From assembly GCF_029867415.1 (NCBI RefSeq), contig NC_081185.1:85905452-85969451 (forward strand): a stretch of 64,000 nt of DNA, given 5' to 3'. The notes beneath the pieces were generated by a model that was given only the letters and a program-made list of their open reading frames with translations, ran no database searches and had not been told where the DNA came from. The DNA comes from Vicia villosa (lineage: Eukaryota; Streptophyta; Magnoliopsida; Fabales; Fabaceae). This document shows, in pieces, positions 22,916 to 33,222 of this stretch. A program made the translations under genes and the position numbers. Each line of letters opens with the position of its first letter. Position 1 is the first letter of the stretch.

Positions 22916-23150
22916 AATTTCCAAAGGTTTGTTTCCTCATCAAACTTCTCATCAACACTTGGAGATGAGACACCATTTGATGGTAGTAAAGAAACTTCAA
23001 GGGTTGTTTCCTCGTCAAACTTCTTATCAGCGCTTGGAGATAAGATGCCATTTGACGGCTGTAGAGAAACTTCAAGGGTTGTTTCCTCGTCAAACTTCTT
23101 ATCAGCGCTTGGAGATAAGATGCCATTTGACGGTTGTAGAGAAACTTCAC
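22916..23150. repeat. 75-bp tandem repeat in the 3' region of C
   Basis: GAAACTTCAAGGG-type starts occur at 22991, 23066 and 23141, exactly 75 bp apart, with an upstream diverged unit from about 22916. The core includes CCTCGTCAAACTTCTTATCA. Confidence 0.9.
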
Positions 23151-23217
23151 CATCTTCCCTTTTGACTTGACGTCTTTGAAAGAATGTCATATGGCCTCAT
23201 GATCTTTTGAGGGGCTA

Positions 23218-23800
23218 ATGACTTTGTTTGAAGGCGGACGAACTGTTTTCAGGGTGAAAACTGCCATTCGTCGACTAATGCCTGGGGAATCAACAAATTG
23301 TTTTCCTAATAGGAAAATTGCCATTCATCGACTCTGTGGGGAGTTAAACATCCCAGAAACAGACAAACTGTTTGAAGAAATTGCCATTTGTCGATCTCTT
23401 GAGTATTTAGCAGACAAACTGTCTTTTCTTGGGAAAAGACTGCCATTTTTGCCAATTGCTGGGGAAACAAAATGTCTTCTACTGGGAGAGACTGCCATTT
23501 GTCGACCCTGTCATGAAAGAAAGTGAGCAAACTGTCTTCTGCTGAAAGAGACTGCCATTTGCTGACTCTATTATGATAGAAAGTGAGCAAACTGTCTTCT
23601 GCTGAAAGAGACTGCCATTTGCTGACTTTGTTGGGGGAACAAACTGTCTTCTACTGGGAGAGACTGCCATTTGCTGACTGCTAGGGGAACAAACTGTCTT
23701 CTACTGGGAGAGACTGCCATTTGTAGACCCTGCTGTGAGAAAGGGAGCAAACTGTCTTCTGCTGAAAGAGACTGCCATTTGCTGACTTTTTTTTTTGGGA
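23218..23800. repeat. Tandem repeat of about 50-60 bp in the 3' region of C
   Basis: At least nine copies of AAACTGTCTTCT...GAGACTGCCATTTG, with two exact 60-bp steps (23521 and 23581) and shorter steps of about 50 bp around them. Two sub-types alternate: CTGCTGAAAGAG and CTACTGGGAGAG. It lies beside the 75-bp array. Confidence 0.88.
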
Positions 23801-25039
23801 AATCTGAACCATCTTCTGGACGAAGATTCACTGACTCCGCCGGGGATTATGAACTATCTTCTGGATGAAGACTACCATTCACTGACTCCATCGGGGATTA
23901 TTCGTCGATCTCCTGGGAGATTCTGAATTCATTTTTTTGACGAAAAAGCGGAATTTCCGGATCTTACTAGGGAAATACCAAACTGCTTTCCAGGAGGAAA
24001 AAACTACCACTTGTCAATTATGTCGGGGAATCCATACTTCTTGGAGAAGAGAACTGCTCATCGATCCTGTAGGGATTTCCAAAATGCGAAACAGACTATC
24101 TTATCTGAAGAAGACTGTCGAGTGTCGCTCTGCGGGAGAATCTCGGCTGGGGAATTCCAAAAGTGAACAAACTATCTCTTTGAGGGAGACCACCATTTGT
24201 TGACTTGCTTGGGGAGATCCTTGTGTATGAACTGTGGTCTCGAAGGAAAAAGTTTCTCCGGAACTTGCAGGGGAAACTTGAGTTCATGCCTTAATGACTC
24301 GGGCATTCACAGGATCAAATCCTGATTAGACTATGCAATTATGATGTAATGTATGCATGAATATAATGACAATAATAAAATGTAAAGTGAATGTGAATAG
24401 AATTGTCGCGGATGTAAAATCCTATGATACGACTGGAATTCTTGTTGATCAGAAGATGTCCTCTTCTTGTAGTTCGAACTCTGTTGGAAATATCTGGTTA
24501 TCAGTTGTCCGCTGTCCGAAGTGAGTGATATGAATTGAAGTAAAGATCCGTCATCGGGAGATGTTCGCAAAGCGACCTCATGGGGAAATCTTGATTCCCG
24601 GAGTCTCAACCGTTCTCGGAGCAACTATTTGCATTCTTCCTATTGTTTGTAAACCTTAGAAAGAAATTTCACCTTTATTTTTGCAAGTAAATTCATTTTA
24701 TTTTATGAAAACATTTGTTTCAAGAAAATGACTGTTTAAACTTAAAATGCATTCCAAGAAACTGAATAAGACTAGATTGCAAAGGAAAGCACAAGGCTCA
24801 AATTATTATATATGGAATGGTAATCAGCCAAATGCTTGATTTCATGGAGTATTTACAAAGTTGGAAATTGGTAATTTTCGGGAAAAGGGCTACGATGAAA
24901 TGTGACGGCCGTTATCTTTCCCTTCCACTCCGAGTTGCGCTGTATTCGTGCTTCGTAGAAGATGACCTACTGCTGATGAATACTCCGCTATGGATTTTGA
25001 ATGATCAAGTTTGTCCTGAACACAGTTACTTGCCATATA

Positions 25040-25225
25040 TCCCTAACTTTTGCGTAAACTACCCCTTTCGGGTTTTAAGTCTACCGGGATTGATTAATAT
25101 ATTTTTTTTTATGTCTCTAATTTTTGCCTGAATCGCCCTTTCGGGTTTTCGATTCACCGAGACGCTCTTTTTTGCCTAAGCCGCTCTTTGCGAGTTTTCA
25201 ACTTAGCGAGCTGTTCTTTTGATTA
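25040..25225. repeat. Degenerate repeat of about 60 bp just after the pol stop
   Basis: Three diverged copies share a CTTTCGGGTTTT core followed by an ACCGGGA or ACCGAGA-like tail, near 25064, 25137 and 25187. No coding potential is seen. Confidence 0.65.
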
Positions 25226-25226
25226 T

Positions 25227-28200
25227 TTAGGCGAAGTATTTCTTGACTGCGTCGACGTTCACAGGACGGGTGAATTCTTCTCCATCCATAGTCGTGAGTA
25301 TTAAGGCTCCTCCTGAGAAAGCTCTCTTGACCACGTAGGGGCCGTCATAATTGGGAGTCCATTTCCCTCTCGAATCTGTGAGAAAAGATTGAATCTTTTT
25401 GAGTACAAGGTCGCCTTCTTTGATTGTGCGAGGTCGAACCTTTTTGTCGAAAGCTTTCTTCATTCTTTGTTGATAAAGCTGTCCGTGGCATAAAGCTGTC
25501 ATGCGCTTTTCTTCGATTAAGTTCAATTCATCGAATCTGCTTTGACACCACTCGGCTTCTGTTAATTTTGCCTCCATCAAGACTCTCATTGATGGGATCT
25601 CAACCTCTATTGGTAGGACTGCCTCCATGCCATATACAAGGGAGAAAGGAGTTGCTCCAGTCGAAGTACGTACTGATGTACGGTAACCATGAAGAGCATA
25701 CGGGAGCATTTCATGCCAATCTTTGTAAGTGATGACCATCTTCTGAATGATTTTCTTGATGTTTTTGTTAGCTGCTTCTACAGCTCCATTCATCTTTGGT
25801 CTGTAAGGAGATGAGTTGTGATGTTCGATCTTGAATTCTTCACAAAGCTCCTTCATCATTTTGTTATTCAAATTTGACCCATTGTCAGTGATTATCTTGC
25901 TAGGAATGCCGTAGCGACAGATGATGTGATTCTTGATAAACCTGACGACAACTTGTCTTGTAACGTTGGCATATGAAGCTGCTTCAACCCATTTGGTGAA
26001 ATAGTCTATAGCTACCAAGATGAAGCGATGTCCGTTGGACGCTTTTGGTTCAATCATTCCAATCATGTCGATTCCCCACATGGAGAAAGGCCAAGGGGAA
26101 GAGAGTATGTTGAGAAGAGATGGTGGCACATGAATTCTATCGGCGTAGATTTGGCATTTGTGACACCTCTTTGCGTACTGGTAGCAATCTGACTCCATTG
26201 TCAGCCAATAATATCCTGCTCTCAGTATTTTCCTTGTCATGGTATGTCCGTTGGTGTGAGTACCAAAGGAACCTTCATGTATTTCTCTCATGAGTATTTC
26301 TGCTTCTTTTCTGTCGACGCATCTGAGCAGAACCATGTCAAAGTTTCTCTTGTACAGAACATCTTCATTCAGGAAGAATCTACAAGCTAACTTTCTCAAA
26401 GTCTTTCTATCTTTCTTTGACGCCCCAAGAGGGTACTCTTGCTTTTGAAGAAAGTTCTTGATGTCGTGATACCATGGTTTGTCGTCGATGATTGCTTCTA
26501 CTGTGAAAACATGAGCGGGCCTATCCAGGCGCATAACATCGATCTGAGGAATGTCGTTCCAATGATTTATCCTAATCATGGAAGAGAGTGTGGCTAATGC
26601 ATCAGCCAAATTATTTTTTTCACGAGGAATGTGATGAAAATCTACCCTGTCGAAGAATGGTAACAATCTTCTCGCGTAGTCTTTGTAAGGGATTAGCCCT
26701 GGTTGGCGTGTTTCCCATTCTCCTTTGATTTGATTGATGACCAAAGCAGAATCTCCACATACATCCAAGTGTTTGATTCTTAGATCCATGGCTTCTTCGA
26801 GACCCATGATGCAAGCTTCATATTCGGCCTCATTGTTTGTGCATTTGAAAGTCAATCTGGCAGTAATTGGAATATGGGTACCCTGAGGTGTAACAATGAT
26901 TGCCCCAATTCCTCGTCCATAAGCATTGACAGCTCCGTCAAAGATTAAGCCCCACTGGGATCCTATCTCAGGTCCTTCGTCTGGTAGTGGCTCGTCGTAA
27001 TCTTTCATCTTGAGGTACATGACGTCCTCGTCCGGAAAGTCGAAACTGGTTGATTCATGACCATTGAGTGGGTGGTGAGCCAGGTGCTCAGCTAGAATGC
27101 TTCCTTTCACGGCTTTCTGTGCGTGATACTCAATGTCATATTCTGATAACAACATCTGCCAACGGGCAATTCTCCTGGTTAAGGCAGGCTTCTCAAATAT
27201 GTACTTGATTGGTTCCATATGAGAGATCAAACAAGTAGTATGTCGAATCATGTACTGGCGGAGACGCTTGGCAGCCCAGGCCAAAGCACAACACGTCTTC
27301 TCGAGCATGGAGTAGCGGGATTCACAGTCAGTGAACTTCTTGCTCAGGTAGTAAATGGCATGCTCTTTTCTCTTTGTCTCGTCTTGCTGTCCAAGGACAC
27401 AACCCATGGAATCTTCTAAGACGGTTAAGTACATTATCAAAGGTCTTCCTTCCACTGGAGGAGACAAGATGGGTGGTTCGAGCAGACATTCCTTAATGCT
27501 GTCGAACGCTTTCTGACAATCGTCTGTCCAGACGCAACTTTGATTTTTCCGTAGAAGTTTGAAAATAGGAGCGCAAGTTGCAGTCATGAGATATATGAAT
27601 CTCGAGATGTAATTCAGACGTCCAAGAAATCCTCTAACTTGTTTCTCGGTTCTGGGCGAAGGCATTTCTTGAATTGCCTTGACTTTGTCTGGATCTACTT
27701 CAATTCCTCGTTTGCTGACAATGAAACCAAGGAGTTTTCCTGAGTAGACACCAAAGGTGCACTTGTTGGGGTTCAGGCGAAGCTGAAACTTCCGTAAGCG
27801 TTGAAATAACTTTGTCAGATTCTGTATGTGATCTTCTTCATTTTCTGATTTGGCAATCATGTCATCCACATAGACTTCCACTTCTTTATGCATCATGTCA
27901 TGGAAAAGTGTAGTCATGGCCCTTTGATAAGTTGCCCCTGCGTTCTTTAGTCCAAAAGGCATAACTCGATAGCAGAACGTGCCCCAGGGGGTGATGAAAG
28001 CTGTTTTCTCCATGTCTTCAGGTGCCATTTTGATTTGGTTGTATCCTGAAAATCCGTCCATGAACGAGAAAACTTTGGATTTTGCTGTACTGTCTACCAA
28101 CACATCAATATGTGGTAAAGGAAAATCATCCTTAGGGCTAGCTTTGTTCAAATCTCTGTAGTCGACGCACATGCGGACTTTTCCGTCTTTCTTAGGAATG

Positions 28201-28655
28201 GGAACAATGTTAGCTAACCACTGAGGGTATTCTGAAGTGACGAGGAAACCTGCGTTGATCTGCTTTTGAACTTCCTCCTTGATTTTCATGGCCATCTCCG
28301 GATGAGTTCTTCTTAATTTTTGCTTGACCGGAGGGCATTCTGCTTTTAATGGCAAGTGATGCTCCACTATACTGGTATCCAACCCTGGCATATCTTGATA
28401 AGACCAAGCGAAGACATCTGAGAATTCTTTGAGCAGCTGTATCAAACTCTCTCTGATCTCTGAACTGAGCGATGCTCCAATCTTAACCTCTTTTCTGTTT
28501 CCATCGGAACCAAGGTTAATGATCTCTAGAGGCTCATTGCATGGCTGAATGGCCTCTTCCTTTTGTTGAAGTAATCGTGAAATTTCCTTTGATATTTCTT
28601 CGTCTTCTTCTTCCTCTGCCTTGAATACAGGAAACTCAAAGCTTGGAGAAGTCAT
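25227..28655 (-). CDS. pol: Element C pol: RT, RNase H, archaeal-type RNase H, integrase
   Basis: An intact 1142-codon frame that copies the element RNA and inserts the DNA. Domains by residue: RT about 120-300 with CVDYRDLNK (163-171) and the active site YVDD (262-265). The first RNase H, about 400-520, has YLTVLEDS where a catalytic Asp is expected. The second, archaeal-type RNase H, about 567-690, keeps its acidic set (D573, E611, D635, D685). Integrase has a His-Cys finger (H793, H800, C831, C834) and the triad D863, D924, E960 with 35 residues between the last two. This dual-RNase-H order marks the Tat/Ogre lineage. No own promoter is needed: the frame is open upstream to the predicted splice acceptor at 28692, so the first Met is probably internal to a spliced Gag-Pro-Pol. 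Looks functional. Confidence 0.95.
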   Translation of the reverse strand: MTSPSFEFPVFKAEEEEDEEISKEISRLLQQKEEAIQPCNEPLEIINLGSDGNRKEVKIGASLSSEIRESLIQLLKEFSDVFAWSYQDMPGLDTSIVEHHLPLKAECPPVKQKLRRTHPEMAMKIKEEVQKQINAGFLVTSEYPQWLANIVPIPKKDGKVRMCVDYRDLNKASPKDDFPLPHIDVLVDSTAKSKVFSFMDGFSGYNQIKMAPEDMEKTAFITPWGTFCYRVMPFGLKNAGATYQRAMTTLFHDMMHKEVEVYVDDMIAKSENEEDHIQNLTKLFQRLRKFQLRLNPNKCTFGVYSGKLLGFIVSKRGIEVDPDKVKAIQEMPSPRTEKQVRGFLGRLNYISRFIYLMTATCAPIFKLLRKNQSCVWTDDCQKAFDSIKECLLEPPILSPPVEGRPLIMYLTVLEDSMGCVLGQQDETKRKEHAIYYLSKKFTDCESRYSMLEKTCCALAWAAKRLRQYMIRHTTCLISHMEPIKYIFEKPALTRRIARWQMLLSEYDIEYHAQKAVKGSILAEHLAHHPLNGHESTSFDFPDEDVMYLKMKDYDEPLPDEGPEIGSQWGLIFDGAVNAYGRGIGAIIVTPQGTHIPITARLTFKCTNNEAEYEACIMGLEEAMDLRIKHLDVCGDSALVINQIKGEWETRQPGLIPYKDYARRLLPFFDRVDFHHIPREKNNLADALATLSSMIRINHWNDIPQIDVMRLDRPAHVFTVEAIIDDKPWYHDIKNFLQKQEYPLGASKKDRKTLRKLACRFFLNEDVLYKRNFDMVLLRCVDRKEAEILMREIHEGSFGTHTNGHTMTRKILRAGYYWLTMESDCYQYAKRCHKCQIYADRIHVPPSLLNILSSPWPFSMWGIDMIGMIEPKASNGHRFILVAIDYFTKWVEAASYANVTRQVVVRFIKNHIICRYGIPSKIITDNGSNLNNKMMKELCEEFKIEHHNSSPYRPKMNGAVEAANKNIKKIIQKMVITYKDWHEMLPYALHGYRTSVRTSTGATPFSLVYGMEAVLPIEVEIPSMRVLMEAKLTEAEWCQSRFDELNLIEEKRMTALCHGQLYQQRMKKAFDKKVRPRTIKEGDLVLKKIQSFLTDSRGKWTPNYDGPYVVKRAFSGGALILTTMDGEEFTRPVNVDAVKKYFA

Positions 28656-28692
28656 ACGGTCGCACGTTTCAACGGGGTATTTTATGATTAAT

Positions 28693-29020
28693 CTGCATAT
28701 GTGTGATAAGTTTTATTTAGACAACGAGGGAAGACTCGGTGTATGCAGTTAATGGAATATTTGATGTTTTTTTAAGGGTGTTTTTTAGGATTACCAATTT
28801 CCGAAAAAAGAAAAGGGAAAACTAAACGAAGGAACAGAATGACATTTTTATTTATGGACAGTCATTTTTTGAAACAAAGACCCTATAAAACAAAACTCTA
28901 TTGCTTTGGGCGAAGCAAAGAGGGACATTTTCCTAAGAAATAGTAAAATGCAAAGCCCTATGAAACATCTCTTCACCCTGGGCTATGGTGAGAGGACAAA
29001 ATAACGGTGAAAGTTCCTAC
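28693..29020 (-). other. Putative intron between protease and RT of element C
   Basis: The minus strand has GTAGGAAC at 29020 overlapping the gag-protease stop codon, and TATGCAG ending at 28693 after a modest pyrimidine-containing stretch. Removing these 328 bases deletes the stop and joins the two frames in phase, with no stop before the pol Met. Ogre elements are known to splice an intron here. The exact sites are my inference from motif and frame. Apart from this the stretch 28656-29016 is non-coding. Confidence 0.65.
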
Positions 29021-32000
29021 TTAGGAGTGCGAACAACAGTTGAAACTTCAACAGCTGTCCAGTAGTGGCGAACCCCATTGTGCACTAAGTAATCTGGAAC
29101 CTTAGGCTTAAGCTGGCCTGTGGTAGGTCTTGATTTACCAACCACTGTCTTTGCAACACTCAGACGATCTTCTTCTACTTCAGCAGACTGAGCTGTGTGA
29201 GCATACCCATTTCCGAGTGGAGTATGTCGAACTTTCTTTTGAGGAAACTTCCAATCTTCTGAATGGAGAGACTCGTTGTCGGAGACACTTTCGAGATCAT
29301 CCTCTTCTGTATTTTGGTCTTGCTCTTCTCCCAAGATGGCATTAACCAGGTATGTGAACTCTAGATCCGTAGCCTCGGAAGGTGACTTAGGGATATAATC
29401 CTCAATGATGATTTTACCAGTCGATGATGATGAATAGCAAGGGTTATACATCTCTTTTGGCTGAGAGAGGTACTCATAATCAATGTTCCATCCAGTTGGA
29501 ACAATGTCTTCAAGAGAGATTCTTGAAATTTCAGGAGCGGAGTATTTTACCATGTAGTCAAATTTTCCGCTTGGTTCTCCTAATGTATCCCAAGTCTCTT
29601 CGGGGATAGGAGGAACTTCTTCCGATGAACCATGACTTCTGGTGGTGAAGCTGTTAGTAACTTCATCACTACTTGGTTGAGTCTTACTTTCAGATCCATT
29701 AGTCGGATAACAGCAAAGTGGTTCAGACTCTGATAGGGAGATGTATCCTGCTTTGTTAAGATAGGATAACCATTCCTCTTCATCGGTGATTTCCGTACCG
29801 ATGGTATTGACTGTTTGTTGAACAGGTTGAAGAAAACCTCCACTGCAGAAAGTTTCTTGAATTGGGAGAACTACTTCAATCCCTGGAACAGCTTTTGATG
29901 ATGTTGGAAAGAATCCAACTCCTGTTCTATTCTTGTTGTTGGTAGGAATATTAATGTGCCCCCAACCACTGGTAGTGCCATCCTTCACAACTTGGATTGC
30001 ATCTTTGTATGAAGAAATAGACGCTGCTTTCTCCTTTCCTTTGTCCAAGGAAAGTGCTTGGAATTTAGTTCCAACAACTTCTTTTGGTTCTATGTCGGAG
30101 AATGATGACAGGTTGCTGACGATCAAAGCTCGTTCTCCACATACGGTTACCAATTTGTCATTTCTTATGAACTTCAGTTTCTGATGAAGTGTTGAAGGAA
30201 TTGCCCCAGCTTCATGAATCCATGGGCGACCTAGCAAACAACTGTATTGTGCTGGAATGTCCATAACTTGGAAAGTGATTTTGAACGTCTGAGGTCCAAT
30301 AGTTATGGGAAGATCCACTTCTCCGAAAACTGACTTTCTTGATCCATCAAATGCTTTGACGACGACATGACTTTTTCTTAGAGGGTAATCTTCGAAAGAT
30401 AATCTTGATAATGTTGATTTAGGTATGACGTTGAGAGAGGATCCATTGTCTATTAGGACTCCTGTGAGTGTATCACCCATGCAGCCAACTGAGATGTGAA
30501 GTGGAAGATTGTGGTCCATTCCTTCTTTAGGAAGATCTTCGTCACAGAAACTTAGGTTAGTTCCGGCGGAGATGTTGGCAACGATGTTGTTGAATTGGCT
30601 TATAGTAACACTTGGTTCTACGAAAGCTTGTTCCAAAACTTTCTGTAGAGCTTCCCTATGAGCTTCAGAACTCAATAGCAGGGAAAGAACGGAAATCCTA
30701 GACGGAGTATGTAGTAATTGATCTACAATGTTGTATTCACTCCTCTGGATTAACTTCAAGATCTCATCATTTTCTTTCGCTTGAACAGCATTGGTCGGAT
30801 GATCATCTTGCCTATGTGGTACTTCCTCCGAAGGTTTCTCCACATTTTCTGTTGTTCTGTTGAAGACTCGTCCACTTCTGGTGACTCGACTAACATCAGC
30901 AATGTTGACAACAGACGGTAATGGTATTTCCTTACCATTTTCAATGAATGTAGCATTGTACTTGTATGGTATAGCCTTGTCAGACTCATACGGTACAGGA
31001 CCTGGTAAGTAGATGACTAGCGGTGCAACTGCTGTCTTCCTGCTATCATACTTGACTTGCATAGGTTCATCTTGATTAATTTGAGGAGATACGGTAAAGA
31101 CTTCATCATCTTCTCTACTGGCAAGAACAGTAATGGTATTGTCATCCATCAGCTTCTGAATGTCGTTGCGAACACGCAAACATCCTCGTGAATTTCTTCG
31201 ACAGATTTCGCATCTACTGTAAGCGTGGAAATCAGTTCCAAAGTAGGCAAGTCCATTTAAAGTTTTGTGGAACCTGACTACCGATCCTTCAAGATCTTCA
31301 ACTTTGTAGATTTTGTATTCTCCTGGACATCCTTGAACCATGTTGATGTCATGCTCAGTTCTGACTCGGATATGTTGAATCCATCCTAAGTCCATTTGTT
31401 CTTGTAATGCAGCTTGAACTACGACACATCCTTGATTATTCTTTGGACAAATTTCACATGTGAAGTAGTTGTGAGGTGGTACATGACCGTAACCAGCTTG
31501 TTTAGCGTGCATCTTGACAAGATTTTCCCCTATCTGACGAATGTCGTAGATTTGAATGACGTTGGGGTGTTGATCTATCAGATTTACTGAAGCTTCTTTA
31601 TGCTGCGGCAAAGGATTTGCTTGGACATTTGGATTAGTATCTTTGAAGGATAGCATTCCGCTCTTTACTAATCGTTGGACGTCCATCTTGAAAGCGAAAC
31701 AATTCTCAATATTGTGACCTGGTGCCCCCTGATGATAGGGACAAGATTGGTCAGCCTTATACCATGGTGAGGAACTGTTTGTAGGATTTGGAGGACTTCT
31801 TGTCTGAATGAGTCCTTTTGCCAGTAATGTTGGAAACAATTCTGCATACGGCATTGGTACGGGGTCAAAGGCAGGATACCTTGGAGCCCGATTGTTGTAA
31901 TTTGGAGGTCGAACCTGTTGCTGAGGTTGCTGCGACCTTTGTTGAGTTTGTTGTTGCGAAACCTGAGGTTGATAAGCTGGCGCTGAGTTAACAACCGGAG

Positions 32001-33222
32001 TTATTGTTGCAACTTGAGGTTGGAATTTCTTCTTGATTTTGTGCAAGACATTGCTGACATCTTGATCCTTTTTCTTCTGGAAAGAACTTCCATACTTCCT
32101 TGGACCAACAGAAGATTCTGGTTCTTTGTTCAAGCGTCCTTCTCGAACTGCTTCTTCTAAACGTACACCCATGTTTACCATCTCGGTAAAGTCACTTGGT
32201 GCACTTGCAACCATTCGTCCGTAGTAAAATGGACTCAAAGTTTTGAGATAGATTTTTGTCATTTCTTTCTCTTCAAGTGGTGGACAAATTTGAGCAGCAA
32301 CTTCACGCCATCTCTGAGCGTATTCCTTGAAGCTTTCTCTATCCTTTTGAGTCATGGCCCGGAGTTGATCTCTGTCGGGAGCCATATTCAGATTGTACTT
32401 ATACTGTTTGACGAAGGCCTCTCCGAGGTCTCGAAAAGTACGAATCTCTGAACTGTCCAAGTTCATGTACCATTTGAGTGCAGCACCAGTCAGGCTGTCT
32501 TGAAAATAATGAATGAGCAATTGTTGATTATCAGTCTGAGTTGACATTCTTCGAGCGTACATCACAAGATGACTTTGTGGGCATGAATTCCCTTTGTACT
32601 TCTCAAACTCTGGTACTTTGAATTTGTGAGGAATCTTAACATTTGGAACCAGACAGAGGTCTGCAGCATTCTTTCCAAATAGATCTTGTCCTCGAAGAGT
32701 CTTGAGTTCCTTCTGCATTTGCAGAAACTGTTCCTGGAACTCGTCCAATCTTTCATACACGCCAGCATCCTCACTTGGAGCGTGATGATATACTTGTCCG
32801 CCCTGCGGGGGAAAAGTATGCATAATCGGTCGTGGAGAAGCCATGATAGCAGATCTTGGAATCTCAGCATTCTGTTGTGCGAAACCCATTGTCGTTGCTC
32901 TTGGAACTTCAATTTCCAGAGGTTTGTAACCCTCCGGTGGACGCATATCCATGGTGACTTTTGGAGCTTCAGAAGCTGGAGGTATGTACCCTTCTGGAAT
33001 AAAGTTATACGGCATGCCCCAAGGTCGATCAGGCGGCATGGTATACTGAGGAATGGGAGTAGAAACAATCTCGGAAACCACAGTCCTTTGTGGTTCTTCT
33101 GGCGTTGGTCGATTCTGCGCAACTACCAGGGCTTCTACCATACTATTGAGCCTTTCAACAGTACCTTTGAGAGTATTAATCTCTTCTCTGAGTTCTTCAT
33201 TCTCTTGCTCAAAGTCTTCCAT
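29017..33222 (-). CDS. gag-pro: Element C gag-protease polyprotein
   Basis: An intact 1401-codon frame for the particle protein and protease. The N-terminus (about 1-45) is a Glu/Asn-rich coiled coil, followed by a Pro-rich region. The capsid-type domain is about 190-365, with ALKWYMNLDSSEIRTFRDL and ESFKEYAQRWREVAA motifs. A Gln-rich linker (about 400-440) leads to a variant zinc knuckle CPYHQGAPGHNIENC (493-507), where the second position is His. Two similar Cys motifs follow (CEICPKNNQGC about 588, CEICRRNSRGC about 671), of unknown function. Retropepsin has DNGSS at about 925 in place of DTGSS, as in other Tat elements, and LLGRPWIHEAGA. The acidic tail (1280-1401) has no recognised domain. 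The stop is probably removed by splicing (28693-29020). The length is typical of Ogre. Confidence 0.93.
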   Translation of the reverse strand: MEDFEQENEELREEINTLKGTVERLNSMVEALVVAQNRPTPEEPQRTVVSEIVSTPIPQYTMPPDRPWGMPYNFIPEGYIPPASEAPKVTMDMRPPEGYKPLEIEVPRATTMGFAQQNAEIPRSAIMASPRPIMHTFPPQGGQVYHHAPSEDAGVYERLDEFQEQFLQMQKELKTLRGQDLFGKNAADLCLVPNVKIPHKFKVPEFEKYKGNSCPQSHLVMYARRMSTQTDNQQLLIHYFQDSLTGAALKWYMNLDSSEIRTFRDLGEAFVKQYKYNLNMAPDRDQLRAMTQKDRESFKEYAQRWREVAAQICPPLEEKEMTKIYLKTLSPFYYGRMVASAPSDFTEMVNMGVRLEEAVREGRLNKEPESSVGPRKYGSSFQKKKDQDVSNVLHKIKKKFQPQVATITPVVNSAPAYQPQVSQQQTQQRSQQPQQQVRPPNYNNRAPRYPAFDPVPMPYAELFPTLLAKGLIQTRSPPNPTNSSSPWYKADQSCPYHQGAPGHNIENCFAFKMDVQRLVKSGMLSFKDTNPNVQANPLPQHKEASVNLIDQHPNVIQIYDIRQIGENLVKMHAKQAGYGHVPPHNYFTCEICPKNNQGCVVVQAALQEQMDLGWIQHIRVRTEHDINMVQGCPGEYKIYKVEDLEGSVVRFHKTLNGLAYFGTDFHAYSRCEICRRNSRGCLRVRNDIQKLMDDNTITVLASREDDEVFTVSPQINQDEPMQVKYDSRKTAVAPLVIYLPGPVPYESDKAIPYKYNATFIENGKEIPLPSVVNIADVSRVTRSGRVFNRTTENVEKPSEEVPHRQDDHPTNAVQAKENDEILKLIQRSEYNIVDQLLHTPSRISVLSLLLSSEAHREALQKVLEQAFVEPSVTISQFNNIVANISAGTNLSFCDEDLPKEGMDHNLPLHISVGCMGDTLTGVLIDNGSSLNVIPKSTLSRLSFEDYPLRKSHVVVKAFDGSRKSVFGEVDLPITIGPQTFKITFQVMDIPAQYSCLLGRPWIHEAGAIPSTLHQKLKFIRNDKLVTVCGERALIVSNLSSFSDIEPKEVVGTKFQALSLDKGKEKAASISSYKDAIQVVKDGTTSGWGHINIPTNNKNRTGVGFFPTSSKAVPGIEVVLPIQETFCSGGFLQPVQQTVNTIGTEITDEEEWLSYLNKAGYISLSESEPLCCYPTNGSESKTQPSSDEVTNSFTTRSHGSSEEVPPIPEETWDTLGEPSGKFDYMVKYSAPEISRISLEDIVPTGWNIDYEYLSQPKEMYNPCYSSSSTGKIIIEDYIPKSPSEATDLEFTYLVNAILGEEQDQNTEEDDLESVSDNESLHSEDWKFPQKKVRHTPLGNGYAHTAQSAEVEEDRLSVAKTVVGKSRPTTGQLKPKVPDYLVHNGVRHYWTAVEVSTVVRTPK

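Larger units (their letters stand above)
22562..25226. other. Non-coding 3' untranslated region of element C
   Basis: Between the pol stop and the polypurine tract there is no gene. Several short open frames on both strands come from tandem repeats and are not called. The stretch holds three repeat families, listed separately. The remainder (about 23900-25040) is mostly unique sequence. Confidence 0.75.

Noticed and set aside
22822..24203. Several overlapping open frames on both strands
   Set aside because: They arise from the 75-bp and 50-60-bp tandem repeats, whose lengths keep frames open. No protein similarity.
24817..25131. 104-codon plus-strand frame
   Set aside because: Antisense to element C, in its 3' untranslated region, with no similarity; overlaps the degenerate repeat near 25040.
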